Shown piece after piece: positions 13,501 to 25,000 of a stretch of 64,000 bases of DNA; within the stretch, counting starts at the first letter, position 1, and each line of letters begins with the position of its first letter. Source of the stretch: Biomphalaria glabrata (taxonomy: Eukaryota; Mollusca; Gastropoda; Planorbidae). Made by a program: the position numbers and the translations under genes. Under the pieces are notes generated by a model, which did not search any database, had not been told where the DNA came from, and saw nothing but the letters and a program-made list of their open reading frames with translations. The stretch covers positions 7,499,501-7,563,500 of the forward strand of contig NC_074713.1 in the NCBI RefSeq assembly GCF_947242115.1, read 5' to 3'.

Positions 13501-14440
13501 TTATTCAATAAATCAGTATTATATAGGTCTGTGTGCTTATCAGAGTCTTTTGGTTTTAAAAAAATTTGTATCAAGAAAAAAATTTCGGAACAAATTAATC
13601 TAATTTAGTACACTTTTTTTTTACATTATATTTTAAATAACATGTGATTCTAGATCTAGATCTTTAGATCTATATAATATAATCTAGACTCTAGATGTAG
13701 ATTATAGACTCTGGATTAGATCGTATTCTATTGATAGGGTGTGATTCTAATGATAGAACTTTTTTAGAAGATTAGATTGTGATATAAAATAATATATATA
13801 TCTGTTTCTGTTACAATTACAGTGTGAGTGTACTGTAACTGTTAGATTCTAGAACTTCTAGACTTAGACTTAGTCAAGTTAGTGTCACTTATAAATAATA
13901 CTAAAATACTTATATAGTTACTAAGTTAGTTAATAGAGTCTAGTTACAGTTAGTGAGTTACAGTTAGACTGCTCAAGACTCAACTATGATCTAATAACTC
14001 TAGACTCTAGTCAACTCTAGTCTATCTACTTTTTTATACTGAAGGCTTGAGGCTATAGAGTATAGTCACAGTATAGTGACTATATTATTAGTATATAATA
14101 GACTTTAGTTTATAGTTTATAGTCACTTTAAAATAGACTAGTGTTATTTTATAGATTATAGTATTATAAATATTATTATTAGAGTAGTATAACTAAGTAT
14201 AGAATCTAGTTACTAGACTAGATTCTATATCTATCATAGATATCTAGTATCTAGACATTCTAGACTTATAACTATAACTATAAGAAAGGAGCAGGAGGCT
14301 AGTTATACTAGGTAAAGTTTATAGAGTTTAAAGTATATATAGACTAATATAGAGAGAATAGGTCAATAGACTATAATTTATATTATAAATATATATTTAT
14401 ATTATACATTATATTATATTATATATAATATATGTTAATG

Positions 14441-14628
14441 TTTGTTTTTAAAATGTTTTACATGTTTCGGATGTTCCATTCAGAGTTGAAGATAGTTTAC
14501 TTCCTAGTAAAAACCTCCCACAGGACGACAGGGATGGGAGCGGGCAGGGTTTGAACCCGGGACCATCGATAAATCCAAATGACAGTCCAGCGCACAAACC
14601 GCATGACCAGGCAACCATCCGTTGATTA
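14441..14628 (-). mobile_element. tRNA-derived SINE, family B (best copy)
   Basis: On the minus strand the sequence starts ATGGTTGCCTGGTCATGCGG and carries a box B-like GGGTTCAAACCCTGCCC. The body runs through GTCCTGTGGGAGGTTTTTAC and GGAACATCCGAAACATGTAA. This is the least diverged of the four family B copies here. Confidence 0.8.
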
Positions 14629-15427
14629 TATATAGTTTATACTATCTATATACTATATTTAATCTATAGATATATAAATAATAATAAGGTCAAATAGTTC
14701 TAATTATTATTAAAGTATTATTTTAAGATTTAGATAAGAGTCTAGTCCTAGAGATTATCATTTTTTATACATAGGGCGTCATATTCATAGGGCTATAGCT
14801 AGATCTAGACTCTAGACCTATAATTAAAATCCTACATATCCTATATAGTATATATATATATTAAGTCTATAGTTATAGTCTTCTATATATAGTTTTATAG
14901 AGTGACTAGATCTATAGTCTATATTATTATTATCAATTACATATTTAGCTACTAGATGAGTAGATTTCATGACTAGATCTAATTCTAAATCGATTTAACA
15001 TCAATCATATTTATCTTGATTGGACTTTATAGGATCATATTCACATAGTCAGTGTTACTGTTAGTAGTGTTAGTGCTACTAGATTCTACATCTTAATTTT
15101 AAATGATAGGTCGAGCGAAGACATTTAAAGTTACATTTGACAAACTCTTGAGTTAAAACTTAAGAACTTAATAGTCTCTAGACTAGATTCTAAAACTAAG
15201 AATACTAAGATCAAGGACTAGAGATAGATCTAGTTTTACTTCGAAGTCATTTAATAATTATAATTCTAGATCGACTATAAGAGAGGTCAGGTAAATATGA
15301 TTTTTATCAATTTAAATTTGATCTTCAAAAATACATTTTATAGAATTTATATAATAATAATATATTATATATAATAATAATATAATGTATAAATTAGATA
15401 TTTATTTATTTACAATACATGAAGTTC

Positions 15428-16440
15428 TATAGTTTGTCCGTCATGGTTCGACGATGACCACTTTTGTCATCCAGGGGCTGAGGGCTTCACACTGGGGTTT
15501 TGGGCCTCCTCATGCGGCTGGTGAGACTTATGTGAGCCCGGAATGTTCAGCTGCACACTGGGCAGGTTATTCCAGCTGGAGCTAGTGTCATTGGTCTTGC
15601 TTTTAAATTTCTTCTCTGGCGCTTTTCTACTGCCAGCGCTGTTCTCTTTTCCTCAGCAATCAGTGCACCAGTTTTCACAGCGTGACGCCATGATACTCTG
15701 TCATGTGCTTCTGTCTCCCAGGTGACTGGGTTTATGCTGAATGCTTTCAGAAAAGCTTTGAGGGTGTCCCTAAAGCGCTTTCTTTGTCCACCTTGTGAGT
15801 GCTTTCCTTCCCTTAATTGGCCATACGGGAGTTGTTTAGGGATGCGTCAGTCTTCCATTCTGCAGACGTTACCTGCCCATTGCAGTTGGGACTGCATCAG
15901 GATTTTGTGGATGCTTTGCAGACCTGCTCTTTGAAGGACTTCAGTATCTGATATTTTTTCTTGCCCTTTAAGTTGACATTCAGCATTTTTCTTAGACATG
16001 TCATGTGGAAGTGGTTTAGTTTCTTTGCATGTTTTCTGTGTCCACGTTTCTGAGGCATAGAGCAATGTAGCAAATGATGACAGCTTGATAGACCCCTGCC
16101 ATAAGATGCACTGGACTTGGTGATACGCAAGCCGATTTTACAATCGATATTTCCGTTTCTGGAAAGTGTGCTGCCAAGATAGATAAATTTGTCCACTGCA
16201 TTTATATCATTTTATCTTGATGCTTGGATTTGAGTAGGCTTTCCCTGGAGCAGGCAAATATATGACTTCAGTCTTTTTTGTGTTAATAGTAAGGCCAAAG
16301 TCTGAACATGCTCTTGAGAAGTCACTGACAATGCTCTGCAGATCATTTTCAGAGCAGACATTTAGGGCACAGTCGTCAGCAAATATCAGGTCCTTGATTA
16401 GTGCTAATATTATTTTTGATTTTGCTTTAAGTCACCTTGG
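15428..16440 (-). mobile_element. RTE-like LINE 3' fragment
   Basis: Minus-strand frames contain the reverse-transcriptase block LIKDLIFADDCALNV (the F/YxDD catalytic site appears as FADD). Then come FGLTINTKKTEVIYLPA, IYLGSTLSRNGNIDCKIG, LYASETWTQ and DTEVLQRAGLQS, and after that a 3' UTR. The order and spacing are those of RTE-clade LINEs. Reading is broken by frameshifts and it lacks the endonuclease end, so it is a 5'-truncated dead copy. The tail near 15430-15480 recurs at 32219. Confidence 0.85.
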
Positions 16441-16839
16441 GTTGAATAGGCCACCATCAAATCTGTATGTGTTATATTTATACCCTTGTTTTATGTGGAG
16501 CGTTTAATGCGGCCCTGTCAACACCCACAAATAATAAATAGATACATAATATATATGCCTTCAGATTATATATATATTCAAAATAATTTTAACTATGTAT
16601 AAATTATTGAAACTTCAGATTCTTATGATGAAGGGGCTAAAGAAACATTGTCTCTACATGTCATTCTAAAAAGTTGAAAGTAAACGAAGATTATTCTAAT
16701 TGGCATATTATGTCAAAACATTCAGTCAAAGACGCAAACTCAGGCCAGTATTTATTCAATGCTATGAAGAACTGTGTTGAAGGTGAAGCTTTTTCTTGTG
16801 AAATGATTGAAAAGTACAAGACTTATTTTAATACTTTGG

Positions 16840-17160
16840 ATGTGGAAATATAAAGCAAATTTTAAGACTTAAAAACCTTGGAACAGTTTCCATTATCCTC
16901 ATTTCACCATTTTGTGCAAAAGCTGATGAAGCTCCATTAGACATAGCTTCAATCAAATTTTGACCTGAAATAAAAGTTCAAGTCAGATCTTCCTCTTGAG
17001 TTATATAGGTGCCAGATGTTGCATTTCCACACTTAATTTAACTTTGCTGCTAAACTTTCACATTGTTTGCGTCCACATATATCTGTGAACTAGTATATTC
17101 TTGTTTGAAAATAAAGAGGTGTAAGAACGGGTTGATGCTGACTGACTGTAATTTGAAAGA
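16840..17160 (+). mobile_element. hAT transposase relic (C-terminal dimerisation domain)
   Basis: One frame reads DEAPLDIASIKF and, further on, FASTYICELVYSCLKIKRCK followed by NGLMLTD. This resembles the FGSTYLCEQ...SxMKxNKxxxRxxLTD motif of the hAT dimerisation domain found in ZBED/GTF2IRD2-like transposases. Several stops interrupt the rest, so it is a decayed transposon gene and not a host gene. Confidence 0.7.
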
Positions 17161-18110
17161 AGTCACTAGTAAGCTAGTTCCACAGTTCTGGAACATTTTG
17201 CATGAGTGAAAACAGTTAAAAAAAAAAAACAGTTAAAAATTTCACACCAAGTACAATTAGTACATTTTGCGCTGAAATGTTGTGATGCAAAAAACTATGA
17301 GAAAATCAGAAGAAAAAAAAAAAATTAGTTTCAGAAATTGCTAACTCTTGTTGTAATGTAACAATCCCTCATTCCCAAAATACTAGCTGAATTTGACCCG
17401 CTGTTACTGATCTAGTTGATTAGTGGATTGGAGTTAGATCTATGTTGTCATGGCATGATTAGGAATTTGACGTGAAGAATGTTTATTTGTTTAATAGAGA
17501 GGGAAAGTTTTGCTAAGAGACTATGATGTAAATATTAAAAACAAGATTAGGAAGGATAGCGAAAAGTAAAAAGAATACTTTTGGCAGCTTTAGAGAGAGC
17601 CAGGTTTTATGGACATAGAGACTTAGCTTGAGGACATTCGACGGTTCCCTTCATTGTTATTCAACTTGTTAAATGACATTGTTCATCAGCCTTGAGTACA
17701 TTTGTATTGTTGGCCTTTTGCCTGTGTTGATTGGTTTGCTTATTTAAGTGTTACCTCCATTTTGACTTGTCACTTCTTATTATGTGACTTATTTATGGAT
17801 ATTTAAGTGTCTACTATGCTGTAATTAAAGACACCTTCCTTCACTTGCATTACTGTTGCGTATGGCTACTACTGAGTACTAAAACTATGATAGCACAACA
17901 AACCTTTAGATTCAAAACATAATGCCATGAATAGCAGACATAAAATTTATTACGTATAAAATAACAATTCACTGGCAAGTCCAGCCACCAAGAATTACAT
18001 ATCATTATTAAGTTAACAAAATATAAATATTTAATTTCAAATAAATAATTTAATTTAGTTGTTGTTTTTTTTTTGTTTGTTTTACAAGGTCTTTATAGTG
18101 GTATGAACTG

Positions 18111-18506
18111 ATGCCACTCAACATGTCCTTAAACCAGCGTGAGGAACTTCCTTACAATAACTATGAATTAAACATGGCTAGAGATCAGCTTCAATGGGAA
18201 AGGAGGACAGGACAGTTAAGCCGGTTACAGTACCCTTACTTGGAGGGGACAGAACCCAATGTTTGGGAAGGGGAATCTGGCTATATGGAGCACATACAGC
18301 ATAGGTTTCCATTACCTCCCAAACGTAGAAATCAAGAGGATTCTGTAATCTCCGTGCATAACTCAGACAGTGAGACAAATACTACACAATCTCAAGAAAA
18401 GGACACATTGAAAAAGACAAAGAAAAGAAAGTTGCAGTCTACAGCGGCAGGAGGCAGCAGTAATGCTAGGAATAAGAAACAGAAGCATGGAAAACATTTT
18501 AAATAA
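18111..18506 (+). CDS. Short WEGESG-module protein, paralogue of the next gene's N-terminus
   Basis: The single coding exon is preceded by a good acceptor (poly-T then ACAAG at 18089), so an upstream non-coding exon is expected. It encodes 131 residues: an acidic and polar head, then PNVWEGESGYMEHIQHRFPL, a hydrophobic-acidic stretch (DSVISVHNSDSE), and a lysine-rich nuclear-localisation-like tail (KKTKKRKL, NKKQKHGK). The WEGESG block and the preceding spacing match residues about 43-63 of the gene at 22005. A micro-ORF ATGAACTGA lies just before it and its stop overlaps the main ATG (TGATG). AATAAA motifs follow at 18769-18779. I do not recognise the family. It could be a real short paralogue or an alternative first exon of the next gene. 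Confidence 0.55.
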   Translation: MPLNMSLNQREELPYNNYELNMARDQLQWERRTGQLSRLQYPYLEGTEPNVWEGESGYMEHIQHRFPLPPKRRNQEDSVISVHNSDSETNTTQSQEKDTLKKTKKRKLQSTAAGGSSNARNKKQKHGKHFK

Positions 18507-18768
18507 TAACAATGAAAGAAAAAATAGTTGTTTTATTTGTAAAATATTGAAGCATTATTTATAGAAATTAGAACTTGAGTGGATTGTCAGGCATGTCTTC
18601 ATTTTTTTAAATGTTAAGTAGTAGCTGTCGACAAACATTTTTCTTCTTTAGTAATCTAATTTCTATAGTAGAATGTGATATTTTTGTTATAATTAAAGAA
18701 TAGCATGTACACTAATAATTTTGTTGAATGAAACCCAGACTTCAAAAAGGCTTTTAGGACTAAAAAAA

Positions 18769-18779
18769 AATAAAATAAA
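18769..18779 (+). promoter_or_regulatory. Candidate polyadenylation signals
   Basis: Two overlapping AATAAA motifs about 265 bases past the stop of the short WEGESG gene. They lie in an A-rich run, so the call is tentative. Confidence 0.35.
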
Positions 18780-18823
18780 AATTTCAGACTTGTTGTAAAG
18801 CTAAGAACATTATTATACTCTCG

Positions 18824-18975
18824 CTTGGCGGGGACATAACCAAATGTTTGGGAAAGTGAATCTGGCTATAGGGAGCACCTACAGCATAATTTTCCATTAC
18901 TTCCCAAACATAGAAATCAATAGGATTCTGTGCATAATTCAGACAGTGAGACAGACACTATACAATCACAGGGAG
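18824..18975 (+). pseudogene. Partial tandem copy of the WEGESG exon
   Basis: The segment from cttggcggggacataaccaa to cagacactatacaatcacag aligns base for base with about 18239-18392 of the exon upstream, including tgtttgggaaagtgaatctg. It has no start, carries substitutions and small deletions (for example an 8-9 base loss before gtgcataattcagaca), and cannot encode the module. It is a decayed local duplication of a host exon. Confidence 0.8.
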
Positions 18976-20214
18976 TTGGTATGGATATTATATATAGATT
19001 AGGTCAAGAGGACAGCTCAGATATAAATATTTGGCTTAAGCTGTCAACTATTGGCCTTAGCAATTCTTGTCATTTTGTAACATTGTTACAAAACTTGCTT
19101 TTATTTTAACCTCTTTTCCAGGTTCTTTTTTTAATTCACTACAACCGTATCCTTGTATGTGTACACCAAACTATTTATTGTGTACTTGTATGCTTTATTA
19201 GTTAAATAATCATTCTTTTGCTTGTGTTTGCTCAAGCATTCATTTCTTCCTTTTGTTGTTTGGTTCTTTTATGTCAGTTTTTATGTTTGACAAGATCATT
19301 CTTTTCTTAAATGTAAAACTCAATCACTTGACTCAACCAGATTATTGATGTTTATGAGGAGTCGAGGCAGTGCCCCTTGAGACTCCCAAGCCAATGAAAA
19401 CAGATGCTTTTGACAATTTTGACTTTATCTAAACTATTTAGCATTCAGTGGCACATATACTGTTGTGTTGGGTTAAAGTTTTAACTATTTTCATTAGTCA
19501 TACATATTGATTTGGTTGTTTTCAGTAAAAAACAAATAATTGATTGGTTATTTCATTATATCAAATACATTAATATCAAAAATATTCCCCCCCCCCCCCT
19601 CCCAAAGGGCTTGTGGATTTATAAATAAGGACTTGTGTGTTGCTTGTGTGTTACTTTTTGTTTCAAGCATTGTAACATCAAGTTATTAGTTAAATTAATG
19701 CAATTTTCTAATCAAGCTGCCAGAGGGTCACCAGCTCAAGGCAACAGAGTTTTCCTTCGAGGTGGGTAGCCAGCCAAGGCTAACTAGCCCCTTCTGCCCA
19801 GAGCTTAGTGGTTTAGGTGCAAGTTGCCTATTCTCATTTTGGTGATAAAAGCTCCGCCGGACCCAATATCTTGAGTGACATGTAATGGTCATGCATTGGA
19901 CTGGTTGACAGGCTATTTGAGACACATGTCATTAGAAGCATATTATAGGTAGTGGAGTGCATATATCCATTACCACTTTCAGCAACAACAATCTCACATG
20001 CTCTTAAGGCTTTCATATTTTCAAATATATTTCTAGTAAATGTATAATAAGGATTTTATCCTTATCTTTAATAGTGCTGTTTTTTTTTTCTTATTTCTGA
20101 ATAGAAATCTCAGATTGATTTTATAATATGCTTGTAATATTTGAACCAAAAAAAATTCATTTTCTTTTTTGAAGTAATGTCTTTATTTTATAAGATAAGA
20201 TATGATATAGCTCC

Positions 20215-20490
20215 TTTTTCAATATAGCTCCTCCTTCGTAATTGAAGATGAGCACATTTCTCATATCCTATGAACTCAAAGATGACTGTTAAGTCCAATT
20301 CTTGCTTTAAAAAGCCATCCGCATACGTGGCATGGGTACGTTTGGTTAGTTGCTTTTTGTTGGTTTAGCGCTCTTTCATGCTGGCCACTCTTCTTGCTCT
20401 AAAGCTTGAGACTCAGATTGACGACATGAGGAGTGATTGAGAGCTAGTGCTTCTCAGCCGTGAATGTCAATGTCACACTCCTTGAAGGAT
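20215..20490. repeat. LINE-tail-like repeat
   Basis: The segment gaagatgagcacatttctcat resembles the gatgaccacttttgtcatcc tail of the LINE fragments at 15428 and 32219, in the same orientation. No coding sequence was seen. Confidence 0.35.
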
Positions 20491-21244
20491 GCTTGTAATA
20501 TTTGAACAAAAAAAATCTCAGACAGTGTTGTAATGCATGATGGCCACTTGTGATATACATCCTTGTCATGTTGTTCCTATTTAGTAATAATGTAAAGCCA
20601 TGCTACCTAAATGTAACATCTTGTCAGCTAAATGTTAATCTACAGTCTAGATTAATTGCTGATATTTATCCACATATGTTTAAAGTACCAGATTAGATAT
20701 ATTTTTCTCTTTTTGTTGACCTTAGACTAATGCAGATAATGTGAAATAAAGTATAATTAAACTATATTAAAATGTTTAAATTTTTTTAACTTGTTTGTGT
20801 TTTTATATTATAGAATGACGTTAATCCAAATAGCTTTTGTAGTTTTTATGAATCAGTCAATTGATAAATTAAATAAAACCAAATGTCACACACACACTCC
20901 ATTGCAATAGAGCAATCCTAATGTGACACTAGTTATAAAAAATCATGAATGATTGTTCCTGAAACTTACCATTTTAATTACCATTTTAACTGAAAAGAAA
21001 CAGTAATCTATTATTTGTTATTTAAATATCTTTGATTAGTAAAAAAAAACAACCTTATTTTAGTCCCAAGAGAATGTTAACACAGGTCAAAATGCATTCC
21101 CTTAAAAACATTGTACAGGTACATACATATATTATAAAAACAAAATTATTGGTTTTATATGTTGTTGTTTTTTAAATGGTAATTAAAAATATCAAATTTT
21201 TAAAAAAAATTAATTACCCTAGCCTTTAATGTTACAAGTGACAT

Positions 21245-21400
21245 TTAGTTATCTTGTAAATTACAGACATTCCATCAAAAAAAAATTTAAAAAATTATGT
21301 CCTATGCCTATCCATGTGTTAATCTAGTCATGCATGTTAATTAGAAACTTACACCAAGCTTAGTTATTGGTTTCATGGCTGATTCAGGCAACTGGCAACT
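21245..21400 (+). repeat. Dispersed repeat, family D
   Basis: Carries the family core tctagtcatgcatgttaatt and the distal gctgattcaggcaactgg also seen at 6400. Confidence 0.55.
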
Positions 21401-21516
21401 TGTAAAGAATGAGACTGGGAAATTAATGCTCTTTAAATAGGAAGAGAAAACATCGATAATTTGTCAATAGCAATTTTGTAGCTTTAGATCAAGTATTCTT
21501 ACATCTGTCATTCTTA

Positions 21517-21775
21517 TTAATATGGCTGCCTGGTCATGTGGTATCTGCACCAGACTGTTGTCTCGATTGCCCCGGGTTTGAATCCTACCCACTGCCATTC
21601 CATAATGAGGTTCTGGCCAATGCCACATGTAATGACTGGTCATGTGGTATGCACTCTGAATGTTGTTATGATGGTCTTGTGTTCGAACCTTACAAGCTGT
21701 CATCCCCCGTTGTCCTGCTGGAGGTTTGGGTTAGAATGTAATAATCTTCAATCTTGAAAGAACATCTGAAACTTG
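21517..21775 (+). mobile_element. tRNA-derived SINE, family B (compound)
   Basis: The tRNA-like head occurs twice (gctgcctggtcatgtggtat, then gactggtcatgtggtatg). A box B-like gggtttgaatcctaccc follows the first and gtgttcgaaccttaca follows the second. The body and tail (gtcctgctggaggtttgg, gaacatctgaaacttgaga) follow the second head. It looks like one SINE inserted at, or recombined with, another. Confidence 0.65.
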
Positions 21776-22004
21776 AGACAAGTCTATATTATATTTCAGT
21801 CTAGAAAATGAATTAACTCCTAATTAGGAAATGATAATTAATTAATTGAAGCCAACTTAATATATGTAGTTTTGGCTGTATTCGTCAAACATATCATAAA
21901 ATCCAAATATTTGAATGATAGCATCCAGTCTTTACTTTGCTCAGACATAGAAAAAAATGAACTATTAGTAAGTCATTTCTTTCTCTTTTTTTTTTCTAAG
22001 GTAA

Positions 22005-25000
22005 ATGGGTGACTACGATGCCAGTGAAGTCTTTAAAGTTAGAGCCCAGTTAGAATTAGAGATGTCTAAGAGTGTCAGAGAACTAAAAAAATTGCAGCCA
22101 ATGCCAACAGAGAAAATAATGAATGTCTGGGAAGGAGAGTCTGGGCTGATGGAGCATGTGTTGTCTGACTTCCCCCTGCCTCGGAAAGGATACCTGTTTA
22201 ATGACTGTGTTATTGACCTGCATGATGAACTGCAGCGGTATCATACTGATCAATATATGAGTGAACTAGGCCATCTAGAACTGTATGGTGCTAAAAATAT
22301 TTCTAAACATAGCAGAGGGAATGATGGACATTTGCAAATGAAACATGAAAAGGGTGAAAAGCATTCAGAGGTGAACTCCACAAAGAAAAAAAAGAAAAGT
22401 CAAGAGAAAAAAGTAAGTAGTTCTTTAACAACTGTATAAATTTTAGCAAAAAAAATAAAGTCATGGTGGAAAGAGGATTTTAATGCTGAAGAAAAGTTTG
22501 TTAAAAATCTAAATTTTTGTAAAGTCTGTCATTCGAAGAAGTTGGGATGTTAGCACCATTATTTTCCCTTCACAAATGTTAGGTAAAAATGAGTGATAAA
22601 TGTCCCAGAATCCCATTTCAAAATTTTTGCTTTCATACACGAAATGTAAATCTCAAGACTCTTGGTTCAAAGTTCAAGTGTCCTGGTTCAGAAGTCAAGT
22701 GTCAATGGAAAAAAGTATGTAGAACTGGTCAGAAGTTATTAAAGCTGGCTTCCATCTAGAAGCAAAAAAAAAAAAAGGGAGAAGCTGTCCTAACTGGATG
22801 AGTTTTGAGTTTTTAATGTGACTTAATATTTTTTATCTTGTATCTTTGAAATATTCAAAATAAAGAAATATGTTCAAATTACTACATATAATTAATATTT
22901 TTACTTAGAGCTAATTGAAATTTAAAAGTGAAAGTATTAAGTATTTTAGGTCCAACATCTTCAATTTTATTTTCCATCATCTAACTTGAAATAAACTGGC
23001 TTGATCTTGTTCCAGGAAAATGTACCTGATTTTGTTATTGAAGATGTTGAATCAATTTCTGTAGCAGACTGCCGTAAAGATGTCATTGAAATTAGTGATG
23101 ATTCATTAGCATCAAATAGTTATACTATCGCAGAGGTAAAACAATGCAGAAAGGCTAAAAAGAAGTCTGAAGCTACAAAAGCTGCTGAGCCATATGCAGA
23201 TACAAATGTAAGTTTTACAATAAATTTGATTTTTGAGATGCCAGTTTGTGGATTCTGTCTTATTAAATTAGGAATGATGTCTGTGACAGAATTAGATGAC
23301 AGACACCTGGGTGTATACTACCTGACCTTAATGAGTTGTTGATAGTTTGTTAGAGCATCTTGTTTACATTTGAATGAGTAATTTGTAACGAACATCTAGA
23401 CTCTTATCTGCATAATGTAAACAAATAGACTTAATATTGTCATATTCTGATTGATATTTGTTCTTAGATATCTCCATAATTCAGTAAGGAATTATTTAAT
23501 TTATTTAATTGTACTAAAAATTTAATATTGTCATATAAATTCAACCATGCCACAAAGTTTGATCTAACTAAGTTGGCCTGTTGTTTTTTTTTAATTAATT
23601 ATTTTTTTATTACCTTTTTGTAGCACATTTTTTACACTTAAAGGATGTTCAGTGCGATATGGTCCAATCTGTTTTGCAGACATATAGGAGGGGGAGGGGG
23701 TATTTGGGAGAAAGTTTCCATGTTGCCTTTAAACGCTGTGCAAACACAACTCAGCTAGAGTCAGATTTCAAATTCAAGCATTATTAAAAGGTAGCCAAGG
23801 GGTTTATGACACTCAGCAATACTTCCCAGTTAAGTATCATCTCTGTGTATAATCACTTTACATCATGTCCCATTAGCATCCTTGGCTCCATCATGTTTTT
23901 TTTTATCATGAGTCACCACTTATACTAATACAAGTTTTATAACTTATCACTAATCAAATGCATTTTTTTTTTCCCCAAAAGGCTGATCAATGTCAACAAA
24001 GTGCAAATGTGAGATTTCAAACTGAGAGACCTCAGTCCATTGGGTCAAGCCAAACAAGGAATGAGCATGAGAAGCAGGCAGTGGTAAAGTTGCACTCTGA
24101 AGCTATGGAGAAGAGTACTACACTGACACAAAATGTAAATACTATTGGTGCTTACTGACACTCATTAATATGTTGCTTGGGGGGGGGGGGACAGCAATCT
24201 TTGGAGGGGTGGTGGGAAAAACTTTGGAATTTTTTACTTACAATTACAAAGCATTTCTAACTTATTCATGTCCCTACTGCTGTCCTATGTAGTCTATTTA
24301 ATGGTGTATAAGCATGCTTCAATTAAGGCTGGTTCAAAGTATTTTTCTATTTTTTTATTTTTTTTTTAGGATTTCATCATTTTGAAGTAAAAGAATAAAA
24401 GTTAAAAAACAAAAAAAACTATTAAGTTTAAATTTGATGCTGACAAAATGCTGTTGGAAGAATGAATGTCTGATAATAAAAGATGAGCTAAACAAGCGTG
24501 TGAACCTGATAAAAGAAAGACATTAATAAAGATTTTAACTGCAACATATTCTTGTTATGTTCTTGTAGAAATGGATTTATTTATTTTTTTTAGTTATGGT
24601 GATGTCTGAAAATTTGTGTTGCTGTTTTTGTTTGTTGTTTTTTTTTTCTCTCAAATAATATAGTTTTTGTGGTTAGGGTGAGTTATTTAAAATATTACTT
24701 TATTTGATGCACCTAGCACCTGTTATAGACCTACATATAGAAAGCAATATTATCATTAATTATAGAATATAAAATCAAAAATCGAGAAACTAGACAGCTA
24801 GTTTACCTAATACAATTTATTTTACATACTTAAAATGTAAATCTGAGCAGTCTAATCTTATAAAAAATGTTAGAAGTAATCAACACAATTCAAGATGTAT
24901 CTATTTTTCAATTATTTAAGAGGCATCACTAATTATTTATTTTTTTGTCCCAAATCGAATTACAATTATAAAATATATCAAAGTTTGGTGACCTCAAAAC

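Larger units (their letters stand above)
11960..15420. repeat. AT-rich low-complexity region
   Basis: About 3.4 kb dominated by A/T with recurrent CTAG, GATC and TAGATCTAGA words. I see no gene in it. It contains a microsatellite (13384-13500) and one family B SINE (14441-14628). Similar TAGATC-rich DNA recurs at 55000-55190 and 58900-59000. Confidence 0.7.

Noticed and set aside
17640-17900. Possible second LTR-like repeat
   Set aside because: It has a TATTTAAG and an AATTAAA, but no second copy in the window and no clear ends.
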